From Candidatus Mycoplasma haematohominis (GTDB taxonomy: Bacteria > Bacillota_I > Bacilli_A > Mycoplasmatales > Mycoplasmoidaceae): a DNA stretch of 64,000 nucleotides. The stretch is from NCBI RefSeq assembly GCF_902712995.1, contig NZ_CACTIB010000004.1, positions 12,800 through 76,799 on the forward strand, in the 5' to 3' direction. The notes beneath the pieces are model-generated. The model ran no database searches and was not told where the DNA came from. It was given only the letters and a program-made list of their open reading frames with translations. Both the position numbers and the translations under genes were made by a program. Shown here piece after piece: positions 39,514-49,554 of the stretch; position 1 is the stretch's first letter, and the number at the start of each line of letters is the position of its first letter.

Positions 39514-40295
39514 CTAAATCCCTCAATCTACGTACCAACCGTAGTAACCAAATGTCCCAGGTTTAGTTCTTTTCTTTTTAGGTTGTTCTTTTGGTTTAGG
39601 AGTATCAGTCTGAGGTGTTGGTTGTGGGTTATAAAACTTTCATTCAACCTTAGGTTTCTTAGGCATTTCTACCCTTTTAGGTCTTTTTCCTGTTTTTTGA
39701 CTTTTATCTCGTTGAAGGCCATAAAATTTCATTCTTTTATGTCCTGCTTCTAATGGATCAGTTGGATCTTTTTTATCGTCACTTAACTTTCATCATCATG
39801 AGTAGGCTTCTCCGCAAATATCTTCAAGTCAATCTTCTGATCCAAAACCACAACCTAAACCATCTATAAAACCTGAATAAGATAAGTCTTCTTTTAGAGG
39901 ATCATATACTTCCTTAAATCCTCCTAACTTCTTAGCTCTTTCTTTTTCATCATAAAGTTTGCTAAATATTTCTCTTCTTCCTGGTAAATCATTCTGATTG
40001 CTTCTTTCTTTCTCTTGTAATCATCACAAAAACTTTCTGGCATCGCCACAAAACTTTTTCTCTCAACCATCTAAACCATCTCCAGTGCCGCAACCTAATT
40101 TATCCATAATGCCACTTATGGATGGATCATTTAAAAGCGCAGAAGAACCTGTAGGCAACGCATCAGCGTCGCCAACTATTAATTCAGAACTGTTAGGTGA
40201 GGGGGGGTACTATCTTTACTTCCTGTTTTAGTAATCATGAATACAGAAGAAACAGCTGTTACTAAGAAGAATAGAAAGGGTAAAACAAATGCCAT
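39514..40295 (-). CDS. Fam-K protein, frame broken at C7 tract
   Basis: The ATG frame encodes a signal-anchor (MAFVLPFLFFLVTAV..) and stops 38 codons in. The body is open in the -1 frame from a TAG just before the C7 tract (G7 at 40201-40207) to the TAG at 39514. Joined by one -1 shift the product is 260 aa: two repeats of LGCG..W...C, a Trp-rich WWW, a basic region and KPGTFGYYGWYVDWGI. Function is unknown; probably exported and anchored. Confidence 0.75.
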
Positions 40296-40310
40296 AATCT
40301 AACTTAAAGA

Positions 40311-40332
40311 TGCCAAAATTTTATACGTATAG
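40311..40332 (-). promoter_or_regulatory. Fam-K/L shared promoter-like box
   Basis: Coding strand carries ATACGTATAAAATTTTGGCA about 20-35 bases before the Fam-K ATG at 40295; TATAAAAT is the likely -10. Confidence 0.55.
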
Positions 40333-40350
40333 TCAATTAAAAACAAAAAA

Positions 40351-41132
40351 TTAAATTCCTCAATCTACATATCAACCGTAATAACCAAATGTTCCTGGTT
40401 TAGTTTTTTTCTTTTTAGGCTGTTCTTTCTGTTTAGGAGTTTCAGCTTGTTTTGGAGCTGTAGGCTGATCGTAGTAAGTCCAAACAACCGTAGGTCTCTT
40501 AGGCATCGGTACTCGTTTTCGTTCTTCTCCTGTGTTTTTCCTTTTATCTCGTTGAAGATCGTAAAATTTTGTCTTTTTATGTCCTGCCTCCAAAGCCTCA
40601 TTTGGATCCTTTTTATCGTCACTTAATCTTCATCATCATGCATACGCTTCTCCGCAAGTCTCCTTATCTCAATACTGTGCCCCGAAACCACAACCTAAAC
40701 CATCTATAAAGCCCTCAAAAGAAAAATCTTCTTTACTTGGATCATATTTATTCTTCAAGCCTCCTTCTTGTCTTGCTCTCTCTTTTTCTTTTTTAAGTTT
40801 GTCAAATATAGCTGATCTTCCTGATAAATCATTTGGCATACTCCAACCTTTTTCTTGCAACCATCACCATCAATTTCTTGCATCATCACAAAACTTTTTC
40901 TCTCAACCATCTAAACCGTTTTCACAACCTAATTTACTCATCATTCCACCTATAGATGGATCATTTAAAGATGTAGAAGCATCAGTAGGAGACGAATCAA
41001 CGCCACCAACTGTTAATGTGAGACTACTAGACGAGGGGGGGTACTATTAGAACTACCACTAGTTCCAACAATCATAAAAGTAGAAGAGACAGCTGTTAGT
41101 AAGAAAAATAGAAAAGGTAGGAAAAATGCCAT
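40351..41132 (-). CDS. Fam-K protein, frame broken at C7 tract
   Basis: Same layout and exactly the same length as its neighbour at 39514. The 0 frame (MAFFLPFLFFLLTAVSS..) stops shortly after the C7 tract (G7 at 41035-41041); the body frame has TAA TAG immediately before the tract. Joined product 260 aa with MMSKLGCENGLDGWEKKFC, GFIDGLGCGFGAQYW, an AYAWWW stretch, and the KPGTFGYYGWYVDWGI end. It is likely a duplicate of 39514. Confidence 0.75.
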
Positions 41133-41150
41133 AACTAATTTAAGGAGTAA

Positions 41151-41170
41151 AAATTTTATATATATGAATA
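41151..41170 (-). promoter_or_regulatory. Fam-K/L shared promoter-like box
   Basis: Coding strand has ATATATATAAAATTTT upstream of the Fam-K ATG at 41132; the GGCA that usually follows is replaced. Confidence 0.5.
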
Positions 41171-41187
41171 ACTAAACACTAAAAAAA

Positions 41188-42011
41188 TTAAATACCTCAA
41201 TCTACATACCAACCGTAATAACCAAATGTTCCTGGTTTAGTTTTTTTCTTTTTAGGCTGTTCTTTTGGTTCAGGAATTGAAGGATGAGTTGGATCTTTTT
41301 CTCTAGCTTTCTCTTTCTCTCTTTCTAATTGTCTTCTCTGCTCTTCTTCCTGTTGTTTCTTTCTTGCTGCTTCTCTTCTTCTCTGTTCTGCAGGAGTTCC
41401 GTATATTCTATTTCTAAGGTCATAAAAACCATTTTTTCTTTTTCCTAGATCTCCAGGATCTCCCAAATGCCCCTTACCTCCATCATATCCCCACAATCAA
41501 ACATAAACTTCATCGCAAATTTTTTGATTTCTGCCCTCTAAACCAAAATAGCAACCTAAACCATCTATCACATCCGGATCTTTAAAACCTCCAATATCTA
41601 CTTCTTCTGAGTCCTTTATCTTTTCAGGTTTGCCTCTTTCTTTTTCTTCTTTTAATTTGTCGTATATTTTCTTTCTTGTCTCTCCTTGATCGCTGTGTTT
41701 ATATTGATATTCTTCTCCTAAACCGCCTAATCAAGATTTAACATCATCACAAAATTTCTTATTTTCTCCGCTAGTACCATCACAACCTAAACCTCTTAAG
41801 ATGGCATTATCTGTATAACCTCCGGCAGCAGCTGCAGTATCTCCTAAGAGACTTACTTGAGCTGCAGTAGATGATGAATAATCATCACCAACTTCTAAAT
41901 CTAAGCTACTAGGTGAGGGGGGGTACTACCTTGACTACCAGTTCCGACAATCATAAAAGTAGAAGAAACAGCTGTTACTAAGAAAAATACAAGTGGAAGA
42001 AAGAATGCCAT
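41188..42011 (-). CDS. Fam-K protein, frame broken at C7 tract
   Basis: The anchor frame starts MAFFLPLVFFLVTAV; C7 is at 41917-41923 (as G7). The -1 frame body gives a 274-aa joined product: AILRGLGCDGTSG..KKFCDDVKSW, VIDGLGCYFGLEGRNQKICDEVY, then an Arg/Glu/Gln coiled-coil-like stretch (REAARKKQQEEEQRRQLEREK) of about 20 residues and the conserved end. The coiled-coil insert distinguishes it from 39514 and 40351. Confidence 0.75.
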
Positions 42012-42026
42012 AAATTAATTTGAAGA

Positions 42027-42047
42027 TGCCAAAATTTTATACATAAA
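42027..42047 (-). promoter_or_regulatory. Fam-K/L shared promoter-like box
   Basis: TTTATGTATAAAATTTTGGC followed by ATCTTC on the coding strand, before the Fam-K ATG at 42011. It also faces the divergent Fam-M gene at 42213. Confidence 0.55.
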
Positions 42048-42212
42048 GCGATTCAACTCTAAAAAAATTAATCTCTCTAACCTTGAAGGCCTTACCTATC
42101 TATATCAACCATTTTCTTCTTTCAAATTCTGAAAATATAAACATTTAACTATCGCGTATAAATTAATTTGTAAACAAACTAATTTAGATTATTAAAAAAA
42201 TAAACATAAAAA

Positions 42213-42533
42213 ATGGGCGTACTCAAACTCATCTGAAGCTTAAATAAATTATGCTTCCTGATTGCTAAATTAATAGCAGCAGGAGGAGTATTAACTGGTT
42301 TAGGTTATCTAGGATATGCAGGAACTAGAGCTTTTATAGATTGGATACAGAATTCTCCAGAAGGTAAGAATATAGTTGGAGGCATAAAGTCAGTTGTTGA
42401 TGCTGCTTGTGAGAAAATAGCTGGAGAGAAAGACAACAATAAATGTTTAGACACGATAAAGAATAAAGTAACTGGAAAAACTCAAGAAAAAGAAGCAGCA
42501 GCAACTAGTAATGAAACAATAGATAAAGACTAA
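42213..42533 (+). CDS. Fam-M small membrane-associated protein
   Basis: 106 aa. MGVLKLIWSLNKLCFLIAK with a following Gly/Ala/Leu segment (AGGVLTGLGYLGYAGTRAF) forms a hydrophobic N-terminus. The rest is DWIQNSPEGKNIVGGIKSVVDAAC, KIAGEKDNNKC and a polar tail. UGA encodes one Trp. It runs opposite to the Fam-K genes on each side. Function is unknown; one paralog at 43576. Confidence 0.83.
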
Positions 42534-42582
42534 TCAACAACCAAAAAACAAGGATAAATTTAATTCTTAAATACCTAACCCT

Positions 42583-43370
42583 TTAACGCGCTCACTCTAC
42601 ATACCAGCCGTAGTAACCAAAAGTTCCTGGTTTAGTTTTTTTCTTTTTAGATTTCTCTTTTGGATCAGGAGTCAAACCTCCCTTTCCTTGACCCTCTCCA
42701 GCTTTTCTTCTCTCTTCTTCTTCCTGTTGTTGTCTTCTTTGTTCTTCTTGCTTCCTTACTTTTTCTTCTCTTGCTCTTCTTTCTGCATATGAACCGTCTA
42801 TTTTCCTTTTAAAGTTATAAAAATCATTTTTCCTATTTCCCTTTTCAAGAGGAGCTTGTGGATCATATTTACCGCCATCTAATCCTCATAATCATGAATA
42901 AACAGAATTACAAACCTCTTTTTTTCTACCTTCTAAACCAAAACGACAATTTAAACTATCTAAAACTCCATCATCAGTTTCTCATTCATCTCCTGTAAGA
43001 GGGGACGCCACCTTATCTCTACCTTTCTCTTTTTCTTGCTCTAATCTATTAAATATTTTTTGTCTCTTTTCTTTATCGTTTGGATTAACTGTTTTTTCAT
43101 CTAATCCCCATAGTCATGAATTTATATCACTACAAAATTTTTTATCTCAACCTTGTACATCGCCCGTTCCACAACCTAATTTACTATAAATTGCTGTATT
43201 AGAAAAATCATTAGCGTCAGCTACAGTTAATGATGAAAAATCATCACCAACTTCTAAAGCTAAGCTGCTAGGTGAGGGGGGGTACTATCTTTACTTCCTG
43301 TATTGGCTATCATAAAAGCAGAAGAAGCTGCTGTTAATAAGAAGAAAAGAAGAGGGAAGAAAAAAGCCAT
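42583..43370 (-). CDS. Fam-K protein, frame broken at C7 tract
   Basis: Anchor frame starts MAFFFPLLFFLLTAAS. G7 at 43276-43282 is followed on the coding strand by TCACCTAGC as in sisters. Joined product 262 aa: IYSKLGCGTGDVQGWDKKFCSDINSWLWG, VLDSLNCRFGLEGRKKEVCNSVYSWLWG, an Arg/Glu/Gln-rich charged helix and KPGTFGYYGWYVEWAR. The last residues differ from the usual VDWGI. Confidence 0.75.
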
Positions 43371-43384
43371 AAATTAGATTAAAG

Positions 43385-43408
43385 ATGCCAAAATTTTATA
43401 CATATAGT
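43385..43408 (-). promoter_or_regulatory. Fam-K/L shared promoter-like box
   Basis: ACTATATGTATAAAATTTTG then GCATCTTT on the coding strand, before the Fam-K ATG at 43370. Confidence 0.58.
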
Positions 43409-43575
43409 GAGTCAGTAATTAAAAAAATTAATTTCCTTAATACTAAAAATTTACCTATCTATACCCATTAACCCAAGATACTTTTTAAGCTGTCTTTATT
43501 AGTATTCTTGCTTTCTTTTTTTAAATAAATAATTAAACAAAACAAATCTATTAAAAGAGATTAAAAAAATTAAAA

Positions 43576-43926
43576 ATGAGTTTACTCAAAATTGTTTGAA
43601 GCGCAAACAAATTAAGTTTCCTAATTGCTAAGTTATTAGCAGGAGGAGGAACACTAATTGGTTTAGGTTATCTGGGATATACAGGAACTAAAGCTGTTAT
43701 ATACTGAACAAAAAATTCTCCAGAAGGAAAGAATATAGTTGGAGGCATAAAGTCAGTTGTTTATGCTGCCTGTAAAAAGATTGGAGGAGGTGAAGATATT
43801 AATGGCTGTATAAACCAACTAAAAAATAAAGTTACTGGATCATCTAAAGAAGAAGGAAAAGAAGCAACCACTACTACTGAAGCAGGAGCTCCAGCAACAA
43901 CAACTGCAAGACAAGCAACAGAGTAA
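43576..43926 (+). CDS. Fam-M small membrane-associated protein
   Basis: 116 aa, paralog of 42213. MSLLKIVWSANKLSFLIAK, GGGTLIGLGYLGYTGTKAV, NSPEGKNIVGGIKSVVYAAC, then a Thr/Ala tail. Two Trp are UGA. The pair lies in the same orientation and position relative to Fam-K genes (between 3 and 4, and 4 and 5), so Fam-M and Fam-K probably duplicated as one unit. Confidence 0.83.
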
Positions 43927-43972
43927 CTTTAATTTTTAAATACCAAACAAAAAATATAAGTTTTCAACGCCT

Positions 43973-44811
43973 CTAGATTCCTCAATCTACATATCAACCG
44001 TAATAACCAAATGTTCCTGGTTTAGTCTTACCTTTCTTTTTAGGCTGTTCTTTTGGTTTAGGAATTCTAGGTGGTGTTTGTTCTTTTTCTCTAGCCTTCT
44101 CTTTCTCTTGTTGTTGTCTCTGCTCTTCTTCTTGCTTTCTCCTTGTTTCCTCTTCTAATTTTCTGGCTGCCTCTTTTCTTCTTCGTTGCGCAGTATTACC
44201 ATATATTCCGTTGCTCAAATCATAGTAACTATTTTTTCTTTTTCCTTTATCTGCAGGATCTCCCAGACGTCCCTTGCCTTCATCATCTCCTCACAATCAA
44301 CGATAAGCTTCGTCGCATAATCTCTTATTTCTGCCCTCTCAACCAAAATTACAACCTAATGCATCTATTACATCTTGATCTGGAAAATTATTCCTATTTA
44401 GCTCATCTTCACTCTTTAAATTAGAAGGTCTGCCTCTTTCCTTTTCTCCCTTTAGCTTCTGATATAAATCAGCTCTATCTTGTGTATTACTATCATCGTT
44501 TCTATATTTATATTTTCCTCCTAAGTCACCTAATCAATTCTTAACATCGTCACAAAACTTACTTCCAGTTCCTCCTTGACAACCTAAACCAGCAAGAATA
44601 GATCCATCAGAATAACCTCCAGCTGATGCAGCGTTATCTCCTGTAAGACTAACTCCTGTTCCGGCAGAAGTAGATGATGAACCAACATCACCAACCTCTA
44701 GAACTAAACTACTAGGTGGGGGGTACTATCTTTACTTCCTGTCTTGGCTATCATAAAAGCAGAAGAGACTGCTGTTAATAAGAAGAAAAGAAGGGGAAGA
44801 ACAAAAGCCAT
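43973..44811 (-). CDS. Fam-K protein, frame broken at C6 tract
   Basis: The tract is one base shorter here (G6 at 44718-44723) and the following TC is also missing, a net loss of three bases, so the body is still exactly one frame off the anchor frame (MAFVLPLLFFLLTAVS). Joined product 279 aa: ILAGLGCQGGTGSKFCDDVKNW, VIDALGCNFGWEGRNKRLC, a coiled-coil-like Arg/Lys/Glu/Gln helix and GYYGWYVDWGI. Confidence 0.75.
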
Positions 44812-44825
44812 AAGTTAATTTAAAG

Positions 44826-44849
44826 ATGCCAAAATTTTATACATATAGT
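44826..44849 (-). promoter_or_regulatory. Fam-K/L shared promoter-like box
   Basis: ACTATATGTATAAAATTTTG then GCATCTTTA on the coding strand, before the ATG at 44811; identical core to 43385-43408. Confidence 0.58.
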
Positions 44850-44867
44850 TAGCTAAAAATTAAAAAA

Positions 44868-45664
44868 CTAACGTACTCATTCTACGTATCAACCATAGTA
44901 TCCAAATGTTCCAGGTTTAGTTCTTTTCTTCTTAGGATGCTCTTTTGGTTTAGGAGTTAAATCTCCTTTTCCATGACCATCACTAGCTCTTCTTTTTTCC
45001 TCCTCTTCCCGTTGTTGTCTTCTCTTTTCTTCTTCTTGTTCCTGTTGTTTCTTTCTTTCTTGCTCTTTCCTTCTTTTTATTTGTTCTGCCATAGGTCCAT
45101 CTATTTTCTTTTTAAAATCGTAGAACTTATTCTTCGCTTTTGCTTTTCCCTCAGTATCGTCTGGCTCATATTTGCCCCCATCAAGATCTCATAATCACCA
45201 ATAAACATCATCACAAACTTCCTTTTTTCTATCTTCTGAACCAAAACGACAATTTAAACGATCTAAAGCTGCATCTCTATTTTCTCACCCCTCTCCTGAA
45301 AACAAAGTTTTATTTCCTTTACTCTTTTTTTCTTTTTCTAAAAATGCAAAAACTTTTGGCCTCTTATCTTTATCGTTTGGATCGAAATCTCCTAATTTTT
45401 TTCATAATCACGAATAAACATCTGCACAAAATTTCTTTTCTCAATCGTCTGATTCACCAACTCCACAACCTAATGCACCATAAATCCCAGTATTAGAAAA
45501 ATCGTTATTAGTAGCTGCAGTAAATGATGAATAACCATCATCAACTTTTAAAGCTAAGCTACTAGGCGAGGGGGGGTACTATCTTTACTTCCTGTTTTAG
45601 CAATCATGAATGTAGAAGAGATTGCTGTTAGTAAGAAAAATAGAAGAGGAAGAACAAACGCCAT
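44868..45664 (-). CDS. Fam-K protein, frame broken at C7 tract
   Basis: Anchor frame MAFVLPLLFFLLTAIS; C7 at 45570-45576. Joined product 265 aa with GALGCGVGESDDWEKKFC, LDRLNCRFGSEDRKKEVC, a Lys/Arg/Glu/Gln helix (RKEQERKKQQEQEEEKRRQ) and GYYGWYVEWVR. The ending resembles 42583 rather than the VDWGI type. Confidence 0.75.
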
Positions 45665-45680
45665 GATTTAATTTAAAGAG

Positions 45681-45702
45681 GTCGAAATTTTATACATATA
45701 AG
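45681..45702 (-). promoter_or_regulatory. Fam-K/L shared promoter-like box
   Basis: TATATGTATAAAATTTCGAC on the coding strand, before the ATG at 45664; two changes in the downstream half. Confidence 0.52.
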
Positions 45703-45721
45703 TGATTAGAAATGAAAAAAA

Positions 45722-46524
45722 TTAATCTCTATTAATTCCTCAATCTACGTATCAACCGTAATAACCGAAGGTTCCAGGTTTAGTTCTTTTCTTCTTAGGT
45801 TGATCTTTATGTTTAGGAGTTACAGGAGGAGTTTTGCCACCTTTTTTCTCTGTAGGCCTTCCTTTTTCTCCACTTCTTCCATGATCAGATTTTCCTTTTC
45901 CTTTAGGAGCTTCAGGAGAACCTGAAGGTTTTTCCTTCTTCCCTCCTAAGCCTAATTGATCTCTAAATTCACCAAATTTTTGCTCTCTATTTCCTTCACC
46001 CTCACCTCCTAGTCACAATCAAACATAAACCTTATCGCAGATGCCTGAGTTTCTACCATTTGAACCAAATTTACAACCTAGAAAATCTACTGTATCTCCA
46101 TCTTTAAAACCACCATCTTTTACTTTTTTCTCATCTAGATCTTTAGAAGGAGTTCTCTCCTTTTCCTCTTTTAACTTTTTAAAAATATCATGTCTTTTTT
46201 TGAAATTATCATCATCAAGAGAACCTTCTTCTCCGTCCTTATATCCCTCTGGTAAATCCTCTAAAAACTTCTTAATATCATCACAAGTTTTATCTCCTGT
46301 TCCGCTTCCACAACCTAAAACAGAAAGAATAGTCTCATCATCTGTATCCGTAATATCATCATATGTTCCTTCATCTCCAGTTGATAATGACAAACCACTA
46401 TCAACTGTTAAATCTAAACTACTAGGTGAGGGGGGGTACTATCTCCACTTCTTGTTTTAGCTATCATAAACGCAGATGAGAATGCTGTAACTAAGAAAAG
46501 TAAAACAGGAAGTATGAAAGCCAT
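45722..46524 (-). CDS. Fam-K protein, frame broken at C7 tract
   Basis: Anchor frame MAFILPVLLFLVTAFSSAF; C7 at 46430-46436. Joined product 267 aa: ILSVLGCGSGTGDKTCDDIKKFL, VDFLGCKFGSNGRNSGICDKVYV, a Gly/Lys/Pro-rich segment instead of the coiled coil, and GYYGWYVDWGINRD. Body region 46019-46393 is acidic. It is adjacent to the transporter cluster (85 bp from its last stop). Confidence 0.75.
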
Positions 46525-46540
46525 AAATTAACTTAAAGAT

Positions 46541-46562
46541 TCCAAAATTTTATACATATAGT
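46541..46562 (-). promoter_or_regulatory. Fam-K/L shared promoter-like box
   Basis: ACTATATGTATAAAATTTTG then GAATCTTTA on the coding strand, before the ATG at 46524. Confidence 0.57.
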
Positions 46563-46609
46563 GAGCTAAAAATAAAAAAATTAATATTCCTCAATCTTAA
46601 AAACTACTA

Positions 46610-48061
46610 CTACTTATGTCAACTAACTCCAAATACCTTCTCTATATTAGCTTTATTAAGAACACTCTTAGTTGGTCCATAAGCAAACACTGCTCCATCT
46701 TCTAGTAATACAACTTCATCAGAAAACTGTTCTGCTTGCTTAATATCATGCAGAATAGTAATTATTGTCTTATTCTCCTCTAATTGAAGTTTCTTCAATA
46801 AGTTAAGTATCTTATATTGATTATTGATATCTAAATAAGTAGTAGGCTCATCAAGTATTATCACTGGAGTTTGTTGTGTTAATACTCTAGCCAAAATAGC
46901 TTTTTGTTTTTCCCCTCCGGATAGATTATTCATATTCTTATCTTTATGCTGAAGTATCTCCATTTTCTCTAAGTTATTCAATATAGTTGGATCATTCTTA
47001 GAGTAATGAAATCTAAAGAAGCTGAAGGATGGGAATAAACCACAAGCTACATAGTCATATACGGATATTTCATTATGAATAATGTTCTCCTGAGCAACAT
47101 AAGCTACATTCTTATAGAAACTCTTTAGAGAGATATTCTTTAAATCTTTCTGTAATCACTCAATACTTCCAGAATACTTCTCAAACAAATTAATTATTGC
47201 TTTCAAGAAAGTAGTCTTACTGGAACCATTACAACCAAGAATGGTTGTAAATTTACCTGCTTTCATAGAAAGAGAAATATTCTTAAGAACTGTTGGGTCT
47301 TCCTTAGAAGCCTCTTCTTCCTTATTGGCTGTATTCCTATGTAATAAATGTTGTTGATAAAGAGTAGGGAAGAATCTCTTTAAGAAAATATGTAACCATC
47401 TATCTCATGCATCATCTCCATGATACATAAAGGATAGATCTCTAACCCTCAATAAAGGTTTCTGATTCATATCCTTCTCATCAGAAATCTCAGGAAACTT
47501 CTGTCTATCAAAGAAACTATTCATAACCTTATCAATAGAAATAATTGGATCTCTATTAGGAAGAGATAGAGTCTTTATCTTTTTATAAGTCCTATAAGGC
47601 AAAGGAATAAGTAATAAACGTAGAGCTAATCCAGGTATAAGAGCTCTAGTCTCCAGATCCAATGAAGGAAGTCTTCTTCTTAAAAATAAGCTATAGCTAG
47701 TTCTTACTTTGAATGCATATATAGCCAATATAAAGAACAATAGTAAAAAGAATATCTTGACTAGTATTGTGTATATAGCCATCAGGAATAAGCTATCCTG
47801 AGGAACATTGGAGACTAGTAAATTCTTATAGCTATTGTTGTATATATCAATAATAGATAGCTGATTAAAGATAGTAGAAGTACGTATATAAGTGGCCAAT
47901 ATAGCCATAGATAGCCAACAACAGTAGGTTGCAAATAAAGCAGACAGTAGAGTTATATGGACTATCTTTATTTGTCTCTGTAGACTCTTCCAGTTTGTAT
48001 ATTCCCCCAGAAGACTCCTTACTGTCTCAACTGTTAATCAGCGTAATCTACTAAAGAGCAT
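46610..48061 (-). CDS. ABC transporter membrane-ATPase protein, altered Walker A
   Basis: 483 aa. The N-terminal half has at least two membrane segments (around residues 38-60 and 90-115). The C-terminal half is an ABC ATPase with Q-loop region, LSGGEKQKAILARVL signature, Walker B VIILDEPTTYLD and H-loop TILHDIKQ. The Walker A reads GCNGSSKTT: the nearly invariant Gly before Lys is Ser (codon 47219-47221). The ATG overlaps the stop region of the upstream gene by 11 bases, so coupling is likely. Family: FecE-like importers. Confidence 0.85.
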
Positions 48062-49541
48062 ATATATTGTTTAAATAGACACCAGCAGGTGTCTTATTAA
48101 CCTCACAATCAATTCTGAAAATATCTCTAAGAAGTCTAGAAGTAACTATCTCTCTAGGATGTCCAGAAGCCCTTATCTCTCCATCCTGAATAACTATTAA
48201 GTTATCTGCATAATCTATAGACTGTTGTAGATCATGAAGAATCATGATTATTGTTTTCCCTTTCCTATGAAACTCCTTAAGGATTTCAAGGAATTGATGT
48301 TGGTTCTTAACATCTAGGAAAGAAGTAGGTTCATCCAGAACTATTATTTCTGATTCCTGTACTAACACGCTAGTTAACAAAATCTTTTGTTTCTGACCAC
48401 CAGATAATTCCTTAATCATCTTGTGTTGTCACTTAGCACAATCATTCTTCTCCATAGTACTCATAACCAATGAATGATCTAAATCAGGATTGTTACTCTC
48501 TAGTTGTCTATATGGATATCTAAACATCTCTAGGAAGTCAAGTATTGATATCTCATTCTGTAGATTCAAGAATTGAGGTATATAGCTTACTTGTCTAGAA
48601 AATTCAGTTCTGTTGATAGTTGATATCTCTTTTCCGTTTCACAATACTTCTCCTGTGAAACCTTCATTTAAATTAATAAGACTTCTTATTAATGTTGTTT
48701 TCCCAGATCCATTAGGACCAATAACTACATTGAAAGAGCCTTTCTTTATCTTTAGATTGATATCTTTAAGTATCTGTCTCTCTATGTCTTCCTTAGAAGA
48801 ACTAAACAGTTTCTTAAATATATTTCTATTTACATAAGGAGAGAAAGTTAACCCTCTAGTTTCCAGTATTATGTCATCTGGATTATCAGAACTAGATGAA
48901 GAGATATTGAAATAATGCTTTAGATGCCTCAAGTTTCATATCTGCTTAACTCACTTTAAGTTAGATAGTCAAGTTAACTCTGTACGTTCAAATTCTTGCT
49001 GTTCTATTTTTGAAGCAATATAAAAACCTAGTACATTAAATAGGATTACTAGGGTTAATTTCTGGAAATTAAAAGAGTCTGAAAGTAGTATGTATTCTCA
49101 TACTAGCTTGCAGAAGATAGAGAAGTTAAATACAAATAGGATTCCTATTAGACATATAACTGCTGAAGCTAATTGAATAGATATATTGAATAATCTGAAA
49201 GCTGGGATCACTGATGCATTTAGATTAGAGCTTCCATTAGCTTTAACTCCATTATCTAACTCAAACAACTTATTAAGCAATCCAGGAAAAGCCTGATTCT
49301 GATAATTCTCTAATCTAGATATATTCCCATAAGTAGACATAACCTCTCCAGATCTTCATACATATTTAGAAAAGTTCCATTCAATAGAACTAAGAGAACT
49401 ATCTGTCTTAATAATTTCAAAATTAAATGAAGCAGCAAAATAAAAAGCTATCAGCAAGCCAATTAGAAATAGCTGAGTAACTATTCCAATAGACAAAGCA
49501 AACAATCACTTATTTTTCTGTATATAGGAGGGAGAGGACAT
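48051..49541 (-). CDS. ABC transporter membrane-ATPase protein, FecE-like
   Basis: 496 aa. The N-terminal part has about four membrane segments (residues 11-35, 120-150 and near 160-180). The C-terminal ATPase is intact: Walker A GPNGSGKTT (about residue 273), LSGGQKQKILL, Walker B IIVLDEPTSFLD and MILHDLQQ. Energises transport through the two FecCD-type permeases just upstream. Fusion of extra membrane segments to this ATPase type is unusual outside mycoplasmas. Several Trp are UGA. Confidence 0.87.
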
Positions 49542-49554
49542 ATCTTTTCTTTAA

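Noticed and set aside
40365..40622. 85-codon minus frame overlapping Fam-K
   Set aside because: Alternative frame of the gene at 40351-41132; the Fam-K frame has the conserved C-terminus and is preferred.
48613..48837. Plus-strand frame opposite the ABC ATPase
   Set aside because: Antisense to Walker A region of a clear ATPase gene.
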